Below the pieces are notes generated by a model, which searched no databases, was not told the origin of the DNA, and worked only from the letters and a program-made list of their open reading frames with translations. This document shows positions 40,620 through 50,524 of a DNA stretch of 64,000 nt, in pieces; position 1 is the first letter of the stretch; every line of letters starts with the position of its first letter. The translations under genes were made by a program, and so were the position numbers. The stretch covers positions 186,001 to 250,000 of the forward strand of contig CAJNDS010002637.1 of assembly GCA_905221605.1 (NCBI GenBank), given 5' to 3'. This stretch comes from Symbiodinium natans. Lineage: Eukaryota; Sar; Dinophyceae; Suessiales; Symbiodiniaceae.

Positions 40620-41965
40620 AAAGCCCGTCTCGCTGCGTTTTGCGAAGTTCTCTGTGCGACGTGGACAGGGCTGCGGCTCGCAGGCTTTTGTGTCTCTGAG
40701 CCACGTAGGACATCTTTCTGATAGGCGCCACGCAAGAAACTCGCCAGCGACGATGGTGGTCATGCCGTAAATGTGTACCGTGTGCGAAGACGACGCACGG
40801 CATCGTGCAGTGGAGGGCAGAGTTGAGGGCACTGAGATGCACTGAGTGCGGCGAGGAGCTGCCGACGCCGGCCAGCTGGCCGGGGCTCGGAAGGCCCGGA
40901 AGGCTCAACATGGCTCAGCGACATCCTGAAAACAGCGCAAAGAATAGGCCTATACTCGTACTTAAGGTGAAGGCTAAGAAGGCACTTAAAGAACCTTGTG
41001 AGTGTCTTGGATATTCTGTTGGACGTCACCTGTGTGATGCGTGACTTATCCAGGCGCCCTGGAAGGGCGCCTCAGCCTCGCCGAGAAGGCACGGAGCCGA
41101 GAGCAGTTGTTCGATTGACCCTTAGACGCGACCTTTTTTTCCCTTTTATCTTGGTAAGCAAACAAAGAAGAAAGCATCAATGATGGATGAGCTCTGAGGA
41201 CCTGCGACGAGCACTGCGAGATGTCGTGGCACCTAGACCCCGGGCTTTCAAAGAAGCAAAAACCTCCAGCAAATGGAAGAGAGATGCAACTAACGTCAAA
41301 CGTGTGGGGAGGTCGACGACCTGGAGCGGGCCCGGGGGCCCAAGAGAGCGGTGAGAGATGTGGAAAGGAGGGGAAAAGGAGGGGAAAAGGAGGGGAGGTT
41401 GCCGGGAGAGTCTTGGAAGAGTGTCACTCAACGTGCTTCTACCAGAGTTCGGAAAGACCAATCGTAGTTCGAAAGCGTTCGGCTGCAAGAATTTCCAGCG
41501 AAGCCCGGAAGGTCGCCGCTGGGCCACTCCGGCACCTGGAGCAGCGTGTGGCTTCCCTCGAGGCAGGCCTTCAAAAGTTATGTCGAAGTGATGCAAATGC
41601 CGGAGTGTTCCCGTTGTGTCATGAAGTGTTGATGTGGCACTGGAGTGCATGAAGCTCATTGAAGCTCTCATTAACCCATCAGGCTCGTGAGGAACCCGAG
41701 GCGATGGCACCGGGGCTGTTTCCTCAAATGCTCTTCGAGACCCGATGGCTTTTGTGCTGTGCAATATGTCTAAAATGTGCATATGTGCCATCAAGTCGCC
41801 GTGAAATGCTTGAGACTAGGTCAGGACAGCAGGAGAAGCGCATCGACAGGCTGGAGGCCTTAAGAGCCGTTTGCTGGCACAAAGCTTGATTGTCGACGCT
41901 TTCAGTGCTTGGGGGCAGGCAGACTTGGTGAAGTTGCTTCAGCCCTAGCCTGCGGAAGCAACGCA
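40620..41965. other. No supported gene
   Basis: Several frames are open, none convincing. A plus-strand frame has coiled-coil-like pieces (ISSEARKVAAGPLRHLEQRV near 41490; ETRSGQQEKRIDRLEALR near 41815) that could be isolated exons. A GGGGAAAAGGA run of three units lies at 41360-41395. A perfect 8-bp-stem hairpin (AGGCGCCC-TGGAA-GGGCGCCT) lies at 41052-41072. Confidence 0.4.
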
Positions 41966-42084
41966 TTGTGTGTGTCGCGGGCCCATACGGGCAGCACCAG
42001 TGCTGCACCAGATAGCCGCGACATGTGAGGTTTCGAAAGCTCGGCACGACTGTGAGCGTAGGGGTTCAGGCAGCTACCGCCCCA

Positions 42085-42650
42085 AAAAACCACATTTTTT
42101 GCAACGATGCTACCTGGCTCTGTTGCGGTGCCACCTGTCGTATACCGTCGTTTTGGAGGACCCACGAGCTCGGCAGGGCGTGCCAGAAGTGGTCCTGCGC
42201 GAGGCTGAGAAGCGCGTGATAGCGCGTGCAGCGCAGCACCAATACGGGCTCGAGAAGTGAGAAGTGATCGGCTCCTGTTCCTCTCCAGGTCTGCGGCGCC
42301 CGACACCCGAAGTTCAGAGCAGAAGGTGGCTCTTGAACTGTTCTTGATTTTGTTACTGTTTTTGTGTGGTTTGTCATTTGTGTTCGACTTCAGATTCGCA
42401 GCAGATAGCTTCAGTGCGAACAGGCAGCCAAATGTGCAGAGCCACCTAGGCATCAGCCTGAGAAAGGGACTGCGCAGCCCAGTGTGTAGATTCAAGATGC
42501 TGCAAGAGAAGGAAGTTCACGGCACAAGCCGCTTCAGCGCATCCAAGAGGGTGCTTGCAATAGGATGCTCTGCCCCAATGATAAGAATGCTCGGACAGAA
42601 CGTCCAACAGACAACAGACGACAGTTTCGGCACCAGTACGACCGACCCAC
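42085..42650 (+). CDS. Putative membrane-segment protein exons
   Basis: An exon reading VVLEDPRARQGVPEVVLREA / EKRVIARAAQHQYGLE ends at a GTGAGA donor (42257). After an acceptor at CTCCAG (about 42289) the frame continues SAAPDTRSSEQKVALELFLI / LLLFLCGLSFVFDFRF, a clear single membrane span, and on to NRQPNVQSHLG. The phase of the join is consistent. The frame then enters the CCCACA tract. No family recognised; the start is not located. Confidence 0.4.
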
Positions 42651-43725
42651 CCACACACACACCCACACCCACACCCACACCCACACCCACACCCACACCC
42701 ACACCCACACCCACACCCACACCCACACCCACACCCACACCCACACCCACACCCGCGCGCGCTATACCACATCTTCCCCAACCTCGTCAATGTCAACAAC
42801 ATCGGGCACAACCAGCAGTTCAACGAGCACTTCCAACTCCAGCAGCTCCACCGCGACAAGCGCTTCTTCGACTAGCTCGAGCACTACATTGCATTCAGCC
42901 GTAGCAGAGCTACTTCCATCACCACCACCAGCACGACTTCCACAAGCGCTACCTATCCGCAAGCTTGTCCACTCCACGACTACTTCGTCATCGGCTTTAT
43001 CCACTAGAGCGAGCAGCACCAGGTCCATGAGTACAACATCATCAAGCACCACAAACACACCTTCCGTCAACGCTTCGTCATAGATGTCGAGCACCACGTC
43101 TTCTTCCACCACTTCGCCACACTACACCAGCGTCACGACCCGTACAACATCCAAAAGCACCTCAACATCAATCACTGTCATCGAGCATGCAGCATGAGCA
43201 CCATCAGCTGAATCAGCTGCTCAAGCCACAGCATCAAGTAGCAGCTCCAGTACGTCATCAACGAGCACCACCAGCACCTCGTTATCCTCATCGAGCACTT
43301 CATCCCCCACCAGCTCAACTAGCATCAGGAGCAGCAGTTCGACCAGCAAAAGCACCACACGCACCACACGCACCACTTCCAGTACGACATCCACGAGCTT
43401 CTTCAAGCACTTCTTCAAGCACAACACATGCACATCGAGCACAAGCAGCAGTAGTTCGACAAGCAGCACCACAGGTACAACCTCCACTTCCTCCAGTCTA
43501 CACGGCACACAAACGCAATGCATGCATGAGAGTACGCGGCACAAGAGAGGGCTGACTTTTGTCAGTTTGCAGTATGCGCTGGGCTTCCTGGTCCCACTGC
43601 AAACGTTGACCTTTGGGTGCGATCTCATGGGACTTGGAGGTCCCACTTTCCCAGCGCTGCAGACGCTAAGCGGTGGCACCGACTTCAACCAGAGTTCGGA
43701 GTCCCCAACACACTATAGATGCTGA
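42565..43725 (+). pseudogene. Ser/Thr-rich mucin-like tract with two in-frame stops
   Basis: One plus-strand frame is Ser/Thr-rich for about 770 bases (TSSMSTTSGTTSSSTSTSNS near 42770; TSTTSTSLSSSSSTSSPTSS near 43270; SKSTTRTTRTTSSTTSTS near 43350). It carries in-frame stops TAG at 43081 and TGA at 43195, yet the composition bias continues past both. It ends with a normal-looking tail (TFVSLQYALGFLVPLQTL) and a stop at 43723. Mucin-like regions are usually extracellular and O-glycosylated. Either the gene is broken, or the stops sit in introns I cannot place. Confidence 0.5.
42648..42752 (+). repeat. CCCACA hexanucleotide tract
   Basis: About 15 units of CACACC/CCCACA. Plus frames read TPTPTP or HTHTHT and minus frames GVGVGV or VWVWVW. 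It separates the membrane exon from the Ser/Thr-rich tract. Confidence 0.95.
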
Positions 43726-44090
43726 TCTTTGGGATTTGTGACTGCAAACTTTTCGGTCACCTTCCTTTTGCTCGCCAGCACATCGGCTTGTTTGAGGGGT
43801 GCTGCTTTTTGCCGCTTTGTTCGCTGATGCGATGGTCGGTAGTTTTCTGGTGTTTTGCTTTTTGGTTTCGGGACACTCATTCAGCGGAGTTTCTCATTGA
43901 ATGCAGATCTTCCGAAACCCTAGAGACGAGACCGGCTGCGGGCAGGTGACCTGGAAGTGTGACAAGGGGGGTGGGTGGAGGTGGGGATTTCTTGGCGTTC
44001 AGCCTGTCGTTTCACTAGCGTTTGTGCCGTTCGCCGTGTAACTTGCGTGCCTTGAACTCTTGAACTGGTCCGGGGGATGCTAGATCCAGC

Positions 44091-44355
44091 TTGATCCTGA
44101 GGCCGGAACGAACGCTGCAGCCTTCTGAGTTGGCGGGTGGGCGAGAGCTTCAAGAGATCGCTTCGAAGGCCGTGGCTGGTGATGTCACTTGTGCGATTGT
44201 GTTACCGCTTTTCGTGCCCTTTGCATCCCTTTGTATGTATGTTTTGGAGTGGGCAGGGAACGGTGCATACGTGATTCTTTGGCATGCATCTCTTCCCGAA
44301 ATCAGCTCAAGCCTCTGCTCCAATTCTTCTATGCGCCGGACAGAATGTTTGCACA
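44091..44355 (+). CDS. Putative exon with membrane segment
   Basis: The frame reads GGRELQEIASKAVAGDVTCA / IVLPLFVPFASLCMYVLEWA and LPEISSSLCSNSSMRRTECL. It ends exactly before a strong GTGAGTGC donor near 44357. The hydrophobic part could be a membrane helix. Upstream and downstream exons are not assigned; no family recognised. Confidence 0.35.
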
Positions 44356-44636
44356 GTGAGTGCAAGCTGTGAAATCGTAAGGCTTGTGGGGCTCATGCAG
44401 CTTCAGGGGCATGTCAGATGGTTTGGGAAGTACTGTCTTGCCTATGCTCCCTGCCCGCGGCAGACTTGCTCGAGTGAAGTGCGACAAGATGAGATCGCAT
44501 ATGGGAAGTGTTTGAACCAGGCAAGCGGTGCCAAGAAAGCAGATCCAGCCACTGAGCTGCTTGAGGCTCGATGACTGTGGATGACTGTGAACTCTAGTCT
44601 TCTGCTGGGCTTATGTGACCTTAGGGTTTGGCGATG

Positions 44637-44945
44637 CAGGCGGTTAGCGATTCTGCAGGCCACTTTTACATCGCTGGGCCACTATTGCAGCATCTGTGGG
44701 AGGGGGGCGGGAATCCGGTCAATCTCAGCCTGTCAGGCACGCCGTCAGCCCCGCCTTCGCCATCGTCGCCATTGCCAAGCAGGCCAGCAAGAGCCTGGGA
44801 CCATCTGAGACGGCACCGCTGTCGTGCTACAGCACCGTCCCGTTGTTACCGCATCTTATATCTAAGGTCGTTCCATTTCAGCCACCAAGCCGACGCCCTT
44901 CGCGACCGCTTCTCACAGTCCCGGGAGGCAACAGTGAGACTCTTT
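44637..44945 (+). CDS. Possible exon of unknown gene
   Basis: After a CAG acceptor near 44638 the frame reads AVSDSAGHFYIAGPLLQHLW and runs on, rich in Ser, Pro and Arg. Another frame over the same bases (FAIVAIAKQASKSLGPSETA) is also open, so the coding frame is uncertain. A GAGCACCGG run follows at 45096-45122. Confidence 0.2.
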
Positions 44946-45304
44946 CGGTGAACATGACCGACTGCTCGGGTGCTGGAGGGAGACGCGCCTCTGGGATCGT
45001 TTCGGCCTTGGTCCGTCAAGGAATTGTCAAGGAATTGTCAAGGGAGAGCAGAGGCCGCGCATCTCAAGAGGAGACGAAGGCCGACTCCGAGCCTGAGCAC
45101 CGGGAGCACCGGGAGCACCGGGAGGCACGTATCGTGTTACAGTGTTAAACGTCCTTAAACATCATGTCATGCGGTATCTGCTGACAGCTCTGCAAGCGTG
45201 GATTCTTTCGGATTGCCGAAGCTCTCCCTTTCGGACCCCTTAACCGACGGGCCCGCTTGCACGCCGGATGTTTGGGGTGGGCTCTGCCCTCGCTGAATGT
45301 TGCC

Positions 45305-45480
45305 ATGCATACAGAACGAAACCAAGCTATCTTTTTTCTCAGCATTTCGGGCTTGTTACTCATCCCGGCTACTTTGGCAGCAGCTTCATTGTTGTTCGTC
45401 GCTTTTGAGCACGCCACAGCGTCGTTGGCTTGTTTATGTCTACCGTCTGCTTTGGCAAGACTGTCAACTGGCGATTACTG
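45305..45480 (+). CDS. Possible membrane-helix exon
   Basis: The frame MHTERNQAIFFLSISGLLLI / PATLAAASLLFVAFEHATAS has a long hydrophobic helix. No splice sites or family fixed. From here to 46100 I see nothing better supported. Confidence 0.25.
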
Positions 45481-46104
45481 TTGTTGGCGTTTCTGCATAC
45501 ACACGTGGTTTATTTGGAGTGGCGGGGCAATCCTGCACTGCTACATCTACGAGCCTCGGCCTCCATGAAGTTTAAATGGCAGCTATATACTGTTACAAGA
45601 AATCTATGATCATGCACAACGCAACACCGCATTTGTGACCTAACCAAAAGACCTACACACGAGTCTCCCCTCTGTTTTGAGTGGTGCACTGTCGTCCTAT
45701 ACTGCACTTTGAAGATACCCGTTCCACATTCTACGTGTGTCTGCTTGGATACTCGTGCCCTTGCCTTCCCCAAACACCCAACAACCCAACAGACACCCTC
45801 CTGTCTCCAATACAGTTCTGCAGCCAGCACGCGCAAGATGCTTCAGGGTTTGGGTGGGCTGAGGGTCAGAGATCTGGGTTCCGTCCCCCAAAACGCTGGC
45901 AATACCTGGGCCCCTTCACAGATCGCTTTTGGCTCCAAACTGTTGGCATGTGTTCCTTCTGGACACGGTGAAAGATAAACAGCGGCTGAAAAGGGTTCGC
46001 AGACAACGCAGGTCAACGCCTGCCCCACAGAATCAAACTTGTGAGAGTGTCCAGAGATTCTAGAGGCAATCACGTCAATATCGCAGGCCTGGGGGACAGA
46101 CAAA

Positions 46105-46770
46105 ATGGCACTGTCCGCAGCTGTTGCAGCTGAAAGCAACGAGCCTTCCGAGGAGCAGGTTCTCGCATTCCTGTCAAAGCTCCAGCCGGAACATGCAGCA
46201 GCCTTGCTGGCCAAAGCTTCTCAGAGAGATCAGACGGCCGAGAAAGATCAGACACAGGTCTTGCAGGTGCCCGAGGCGGTGCTGGAGGGTGCTGGAAACG
46301 ACAGAAGCGAGGAATCGGCGAAGGAGGCCATGCGCGCCATTGCTGCCGGCAACTTCGCTGTCGCGCAGGAGTTGGGTCCAAAGGCAGACTTATGTTGCCT
46401 TGGCGAGGATGGCTGGGGCTGTCTGCACTGGCTCGTGCACGTTGCCGGCGCCGCTCTGGGCAAGGAGGAGCATGCAGTAGGATGCCAGTGTTGCCATTCC
46501 TCGTCAGCAAAAGGAAGAGGCCCTGCCTTGGCATTACTTCACGATTTCTTGAGCTCCGAGCATGGACGTGTAGCAGTACATCTCCGAAACTCTCAGGGTG
46601 CCACTGCGCTTATGTTTGCTGCAGATGCTGGCGACGAAGAGGTGTGCCTCGAGCTGCTTCGGGCGAGGGCGGATGTTTCAGCAACAGACTCTGATGGTGA
46701 CAGTGCTGAAGCATGGGCCTTGGCCAAGGGTCATGAAACTCTTGTGGACTTACTGCATTCTGCCGACTGA
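46105..46770 (+). CDS. Ankyrin-repeat protein, complete single-exon frame
   Basis: ATG at 46105, TGA at 46768, 221 residues. The N-terminal 90 residues are helical and charged (EEQVLAFLSKLQPEHAAALL), followed by ankyrin-type repeats: a weak one at about residues 95-120 (DLCCLGEDGWGCLHWLVHVA) and two clear ones from about 160 (NSQGATALMFAADAGDEEVC; ADVSATDSDGDSAEAWALAK), ending GHETLVDLLHSAD. Ankyrin repeats bind other proteins; the partner is unknown. No signal peptide. A short Cys/His insert (AVGCQCCHSSSAKG) interrupts the first and second repeats. Confidence 0.75.
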   Translation: MALSAAVAAESNEPSEEQVLAFLSKLQPEHAAALLAKASQRDQTAEKDQTQVLQVPEAVLEGAGNDRSEESAKEAMRAIAAGNFAVAQELGPKADLCCLGEDGWGCLHWLVHVAGAALGKEEHAVGCQCCHSSSAKGRGPALALLHDFLSSEHGRVAVHLRNSQGATALMFAADAGDEEVCLELLRARADVSATDSDGDSAEAWALAKGHETLVDLLHSAD

Positions 46771-47384
46771 TTGCATTTCCGTGCTGCCGCGCTGTAACAG
46801 CGGTGGATCTGCGGCGCAGCAGCTCAAAAAGTAAGCAGCTTCTGCTTTGTTGCACCTTGATTTCGCACACTGGTTGCACCAGAAACTTTCTTGCGACGGG
46901 TTGCTTGCTTGCCAGGCATCTGCTGGTGCAAGGCTGGCATCCACAGCAGCAAGCGGTGACATGGGGGAAGTCCACGGAGTCCACTGCTCTTCGATTTCGT
47001 TCCTTGCTGTTGCAACTTCTCTCATGGCCTCAGTCGAGATCTTTGGGACAATCTGTTGGCTCGCCCGAGCCACAATTGATGCTCAGAAGCTCACTGTTAC
47101 TGTATGCAGCTGACTGAGAGTGAGAGCTTCCTTTGTGTCTAAGAGAGACTCAACATTCTCTGCGAGATTCTCAGAGTCTAAGGCACTATCAGCCCGAGAG
47201 GCTGGCGCAGCGATTTGCAACGGATACCAGTGATGGCCATCTCTTGGTGAGCAGTTGTAGGCATATGTGGGCGTATGTGGGCATTCCTGTGGCTCACAGC
47301 AAGAATTCACAGAGTTGAAGAAACCCAGCAGAAACTTGTATCCGACCGTCTCTCGGTACCTCAATGTGCTTCGTTCGCCGTATG

Positions 47385-48600
47385 GCGGCCCATGTGGAGC
47401 AAGGAGTGCCTGTGACAAGGCCACGAGCGCCGCACCGAAGGCACATCCATGTGTGCAAGTCCAACGTGGGACAGCTGACAGCCGCGGCTGCGGCCGCCAT
47501 AGCGGAGACTTGGTGAAATCCTGTGATCATGCACTTGTGCCAAAGCGTATGGCAGTCGTGAAGTAGGAAGTTTGACGCGTCAGGAGACGACCTGCAGTTC
47601 CCAGAAGCGACGTATCCGGCAGCGGCTTCACAAGAAGCTGGGCTCCATCCTGACCAAGGCCGAGTATGCGGCTGCCGTGGAAACCTTCAAGGACATGGAG
47701 AGGCTCCTTATCAGTGACTTCAGTACTTCTTGCTGCTGCAGACAGGTGATTGTCTAGCTCGTGCCACGCTTGTGTGCCAGAATGAACGGCGCACACAGAG
47801 GCAAGTGGAGCTGACCAGCCAAACATCAGCAACAAGCACGGCAAGTTCTGCTCCTGGCGTGACTTGTCTTTCCGTCGTCGAGCTGTTTACTTTATCTTCA
47901 AATTCCTCTGCCTCTCTGATCCTTTGCACACAGATCTCTGGTACGTAGTGGACCCAAAACCTTCTACAGTTGTATATTCGTAGCACGTTCCTTCAAAGGC
48001 GCATGTTCAATGATGATTGTCTAGTTGCTGTGGTTCCAGCCCTAGCCAGTTTTCGTTAAGAGGTGTTAAACCAATGAATGTAAAGAAATACATTCAAGGG
48101 GAAAGTAATGGCTGCGTGTCCCCCTTCAGGGTTCCCTGGGAAGCGCTGGTTCCAAAGGCTGGCCGAAACGAATTGCAACACATGGTCCTGGGCTAGAAAC
48201 CAACCTTGTTAAGCTTGGTCTCATCTAGTCTGCGTTCGATTCCTCCTCCTCTATTCTTGCAAGGGAAAGCAGGGAAGGAACACATGGACGAATCAAAGCC
48301 GTACCCAAGCAATGCCTCAACATCCATGGCACACAGGGCCTGCATTGAGAAAACCATCATTGCCCTTAATTACGTGGCAGCGTGTTGGGAAGGTATGGGA
48401 AGGTGTGTCAGACCACTTGTCTGAGGTCGGGAGTGAGGCAGCCACAGACTCTGATTTGGCCGACACGGAAGAGGTGATGGTTCCAGAGCTGGTCGCGACT
48501 GTGCTGACGATTCCCGTAGAGAGAACCTTCATCCACTTCAGAACGCACGAAGGGTTTCGCAGACGGAGCCATTCCGTCTAGGTCGGAATGGTATTGCATG
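47385..48600 (+). CDS. Multi-exon gene of unknown function with TFIHF/RRRSHS tail (coding cores only)
   Basis: Cores: MAAHVEQGVPVTRPRAPHRR and HIHVCKSNVGQLTAAAAAAI ending ETW near 47511; KRRIRQRLHKKLGSILTKAE / YAAAVETFKDMERLLI at about 47605-47712; and SEVGSEAATDSDLADTEEVM, then VLTIPVERTFIHFRTHEGFR / RRSHS at about 48417-48580. The last piece resembles the short TFIHF...RRxxS tail I know from dinoflagellate predicted proteins (from memory, not checked). An upstream exon may be QPERLAQRFATDTSDGHLL before a GTGAGC donor at 47248. Joins are not resolved. Confidence 0.35.
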
Positions 48601-50515
48601 CCTTGGGGCTGTCGTTGAGTAAGCCGTCTGCCCTAGGGGTCGTGTGATGCTGACCTGACGGTGGACATGTAAAGCCGGCTACTCACAAGCCCGATGTCTA
48701 GTCCCTGTTCCACAGCCACATCTCAATGCCGGAGGCTTGAGATGTGGCAAAACTTCCCAATTCCAGTTGCACAGTTGCACAACATCCGGAGGAGCGATCC
48801 TCTCGAGACACGTGCTATTGCAGTACGGCAGGGCACCAAGTCCTTTCGCACAGGCTGCGTCGGCTCGGAAAGCCGGTGTTTGGAGACCCGGTTTGCCGTC
48901 GCAGCATTCACATCGCAGGGTCAGTGCGGCTTTGGTCGGCACAGCGGCCTGCGAACATCCGAAGACCCAATGTGGCAATGAAAGAATGGTGTACTGTTTA
49001 CGTGGCGAGGGCGCGAGGGCCAGAGGGCGAGAGGGCGAGGGCGAGCGTAGTCTCGTGCAACAACGAGCCTATTTGCATGATGCCTGCGCCCTGCGCCAGG
49101 ACAGGCGCACTTGCTGGAGTTCACAGGCCCGCTCGCAAAGGCAGGGTGGTGCATGGGCCTTGCATGGTGCCGTATGCGTGCTGTTGAATGCTGTTGGACG
49201 CATGCCGCGGCTCAAGGAGGACTTGGCATGTTGCCGAACTTGAAAAAACGGCATTGCAGGCTAGGAAGCCCGTCTCAGTAATTGAGCAGACTCCAAAGTA
49301 CCGGATCTCGAATCGGTGAGTGACCTTTACAAAGTGTTCGCTTGAACCCGCTGAATTAAAGTTCGTGTGCAGAGCGCCGAGCAGCTCCTGAGTCCCCTGC
49401 TGCCAATTGAGTGCATTGTGTGATCTAGTGGTATGCAAGCGCTCCATCCTGATTGAGCCCACCAAAAGTCCAAAAGCGATGACAGCTTCGCAAGGGGCGA
49501 ACACGGAAGTCAAAAAACGATTATCTCCGACTTATGAATCCCCATTAGCTTGCGGCTGCAACTGGAGCCATCGTGAGTTTGTCGTACAGCACCTGCACCT
49601 CAATGGTGTTCGTGTTGGGGTTTCTTTCTTTTTGTTATTCTTGTTCCCCTGGCAACTTGTTATGCGGTGAAGGCTTCCCAGGTCCCCAGCCAACTGTGCA
49701 GATTTTGCTGGCCGATCTGGGCACTGTGAAGTGCGAGCATAGCTGTATAGTCATCTCTGCCAGCGGTTGCCATCTATGGCTGCATGGCACATGGTGTCAC
49801 TCTTGGCACTCCTTCGGGTCACCGAAAAACATTTTGGCACTTTGATATGCTAATTCTGCTCTTGGGAGTGCTGCGCAGAAGTTGATCTTGAAAATCCCTT
49901 GAGTCCCAGCGCAACGCAATGATGCGCTACCGGACCAGTGCTAGCAATCGCTGAATGGTAGGTGAGCCTTGCAAAAGTGCTGCAAAAGCCGGAGTGTGTA
50001 GAAAAGGGCGGCCATCGCTCTGCCAGAGGGATATCGTGTGAGAATCCGTTCAGTAAATTAACTGCCGGCATTCATGCAGGCAGATGACGTGGCGTCGCGA
50101 CTTCAGCACATCCCGAGCTTACTGCAACTCTGTTCCCCGGAGTTCCCGGTGCTGGCATGTGTACGATGCCGCATCTGGCTCGATCCAGTCCTGATCCTCT
50201 GTAGACTTGCAGAAACCAACAAGAACCAACTCTCTTCTAGTGACAAGATGTGATCCCTGAAGAAACTTGACTTGAAGAAACCCAAACAAAAACAGCTGTC
50301 CTGGCGATGCACTTTCTCTGGCTTCTCGTCGGGTGGGCATCAGTGGGTCAGGCTTCACTGATCGCCCCTTGAAAAGCAGCAAGAAGTGTCGCTTCGAAGA
50401 ACATGTCATCCATCATAATCATGTAGGGGTCTTGTGAAGTATTTTAAGGCATTCCTGAAAGAATAGTAGGTTACCCGAAAGGTCATGATTTTGATCTACC
50501 CTCAAGTATAGTGTT
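48601..50515. other. No supported gene
   Basis: Open frames exist on both strands at 48690-49240 but overlap in conflicting frames and none has a recognisable domain. A GAGGGCGAGAGGGCGAGGGCGA run lies near 49010-49045. Nothing else seen. Confidence 0.4.
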
Positions 50516-50524
50516 CAAGATTGC

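Noticed and set aside
42085-42495. Minus-strand frame at 41902-42495
   Set aside because: The plus strand over the same bases has good splice sites and a clean membrane span. The minus frame is Arg/Pro/Ser-rich and looks like a shadow.
42517-42752. Frames reading GVGVGV or VWVWVW opposite the CCCACA tract
   Set aside because: Hexanucleotide repeat artefact.
48690-49240. Three overlapping plus-strand frames as a gene
   Set aside because: All three frames are open over the same bases with no domain or clear splice signal, so no frame can be preferred.
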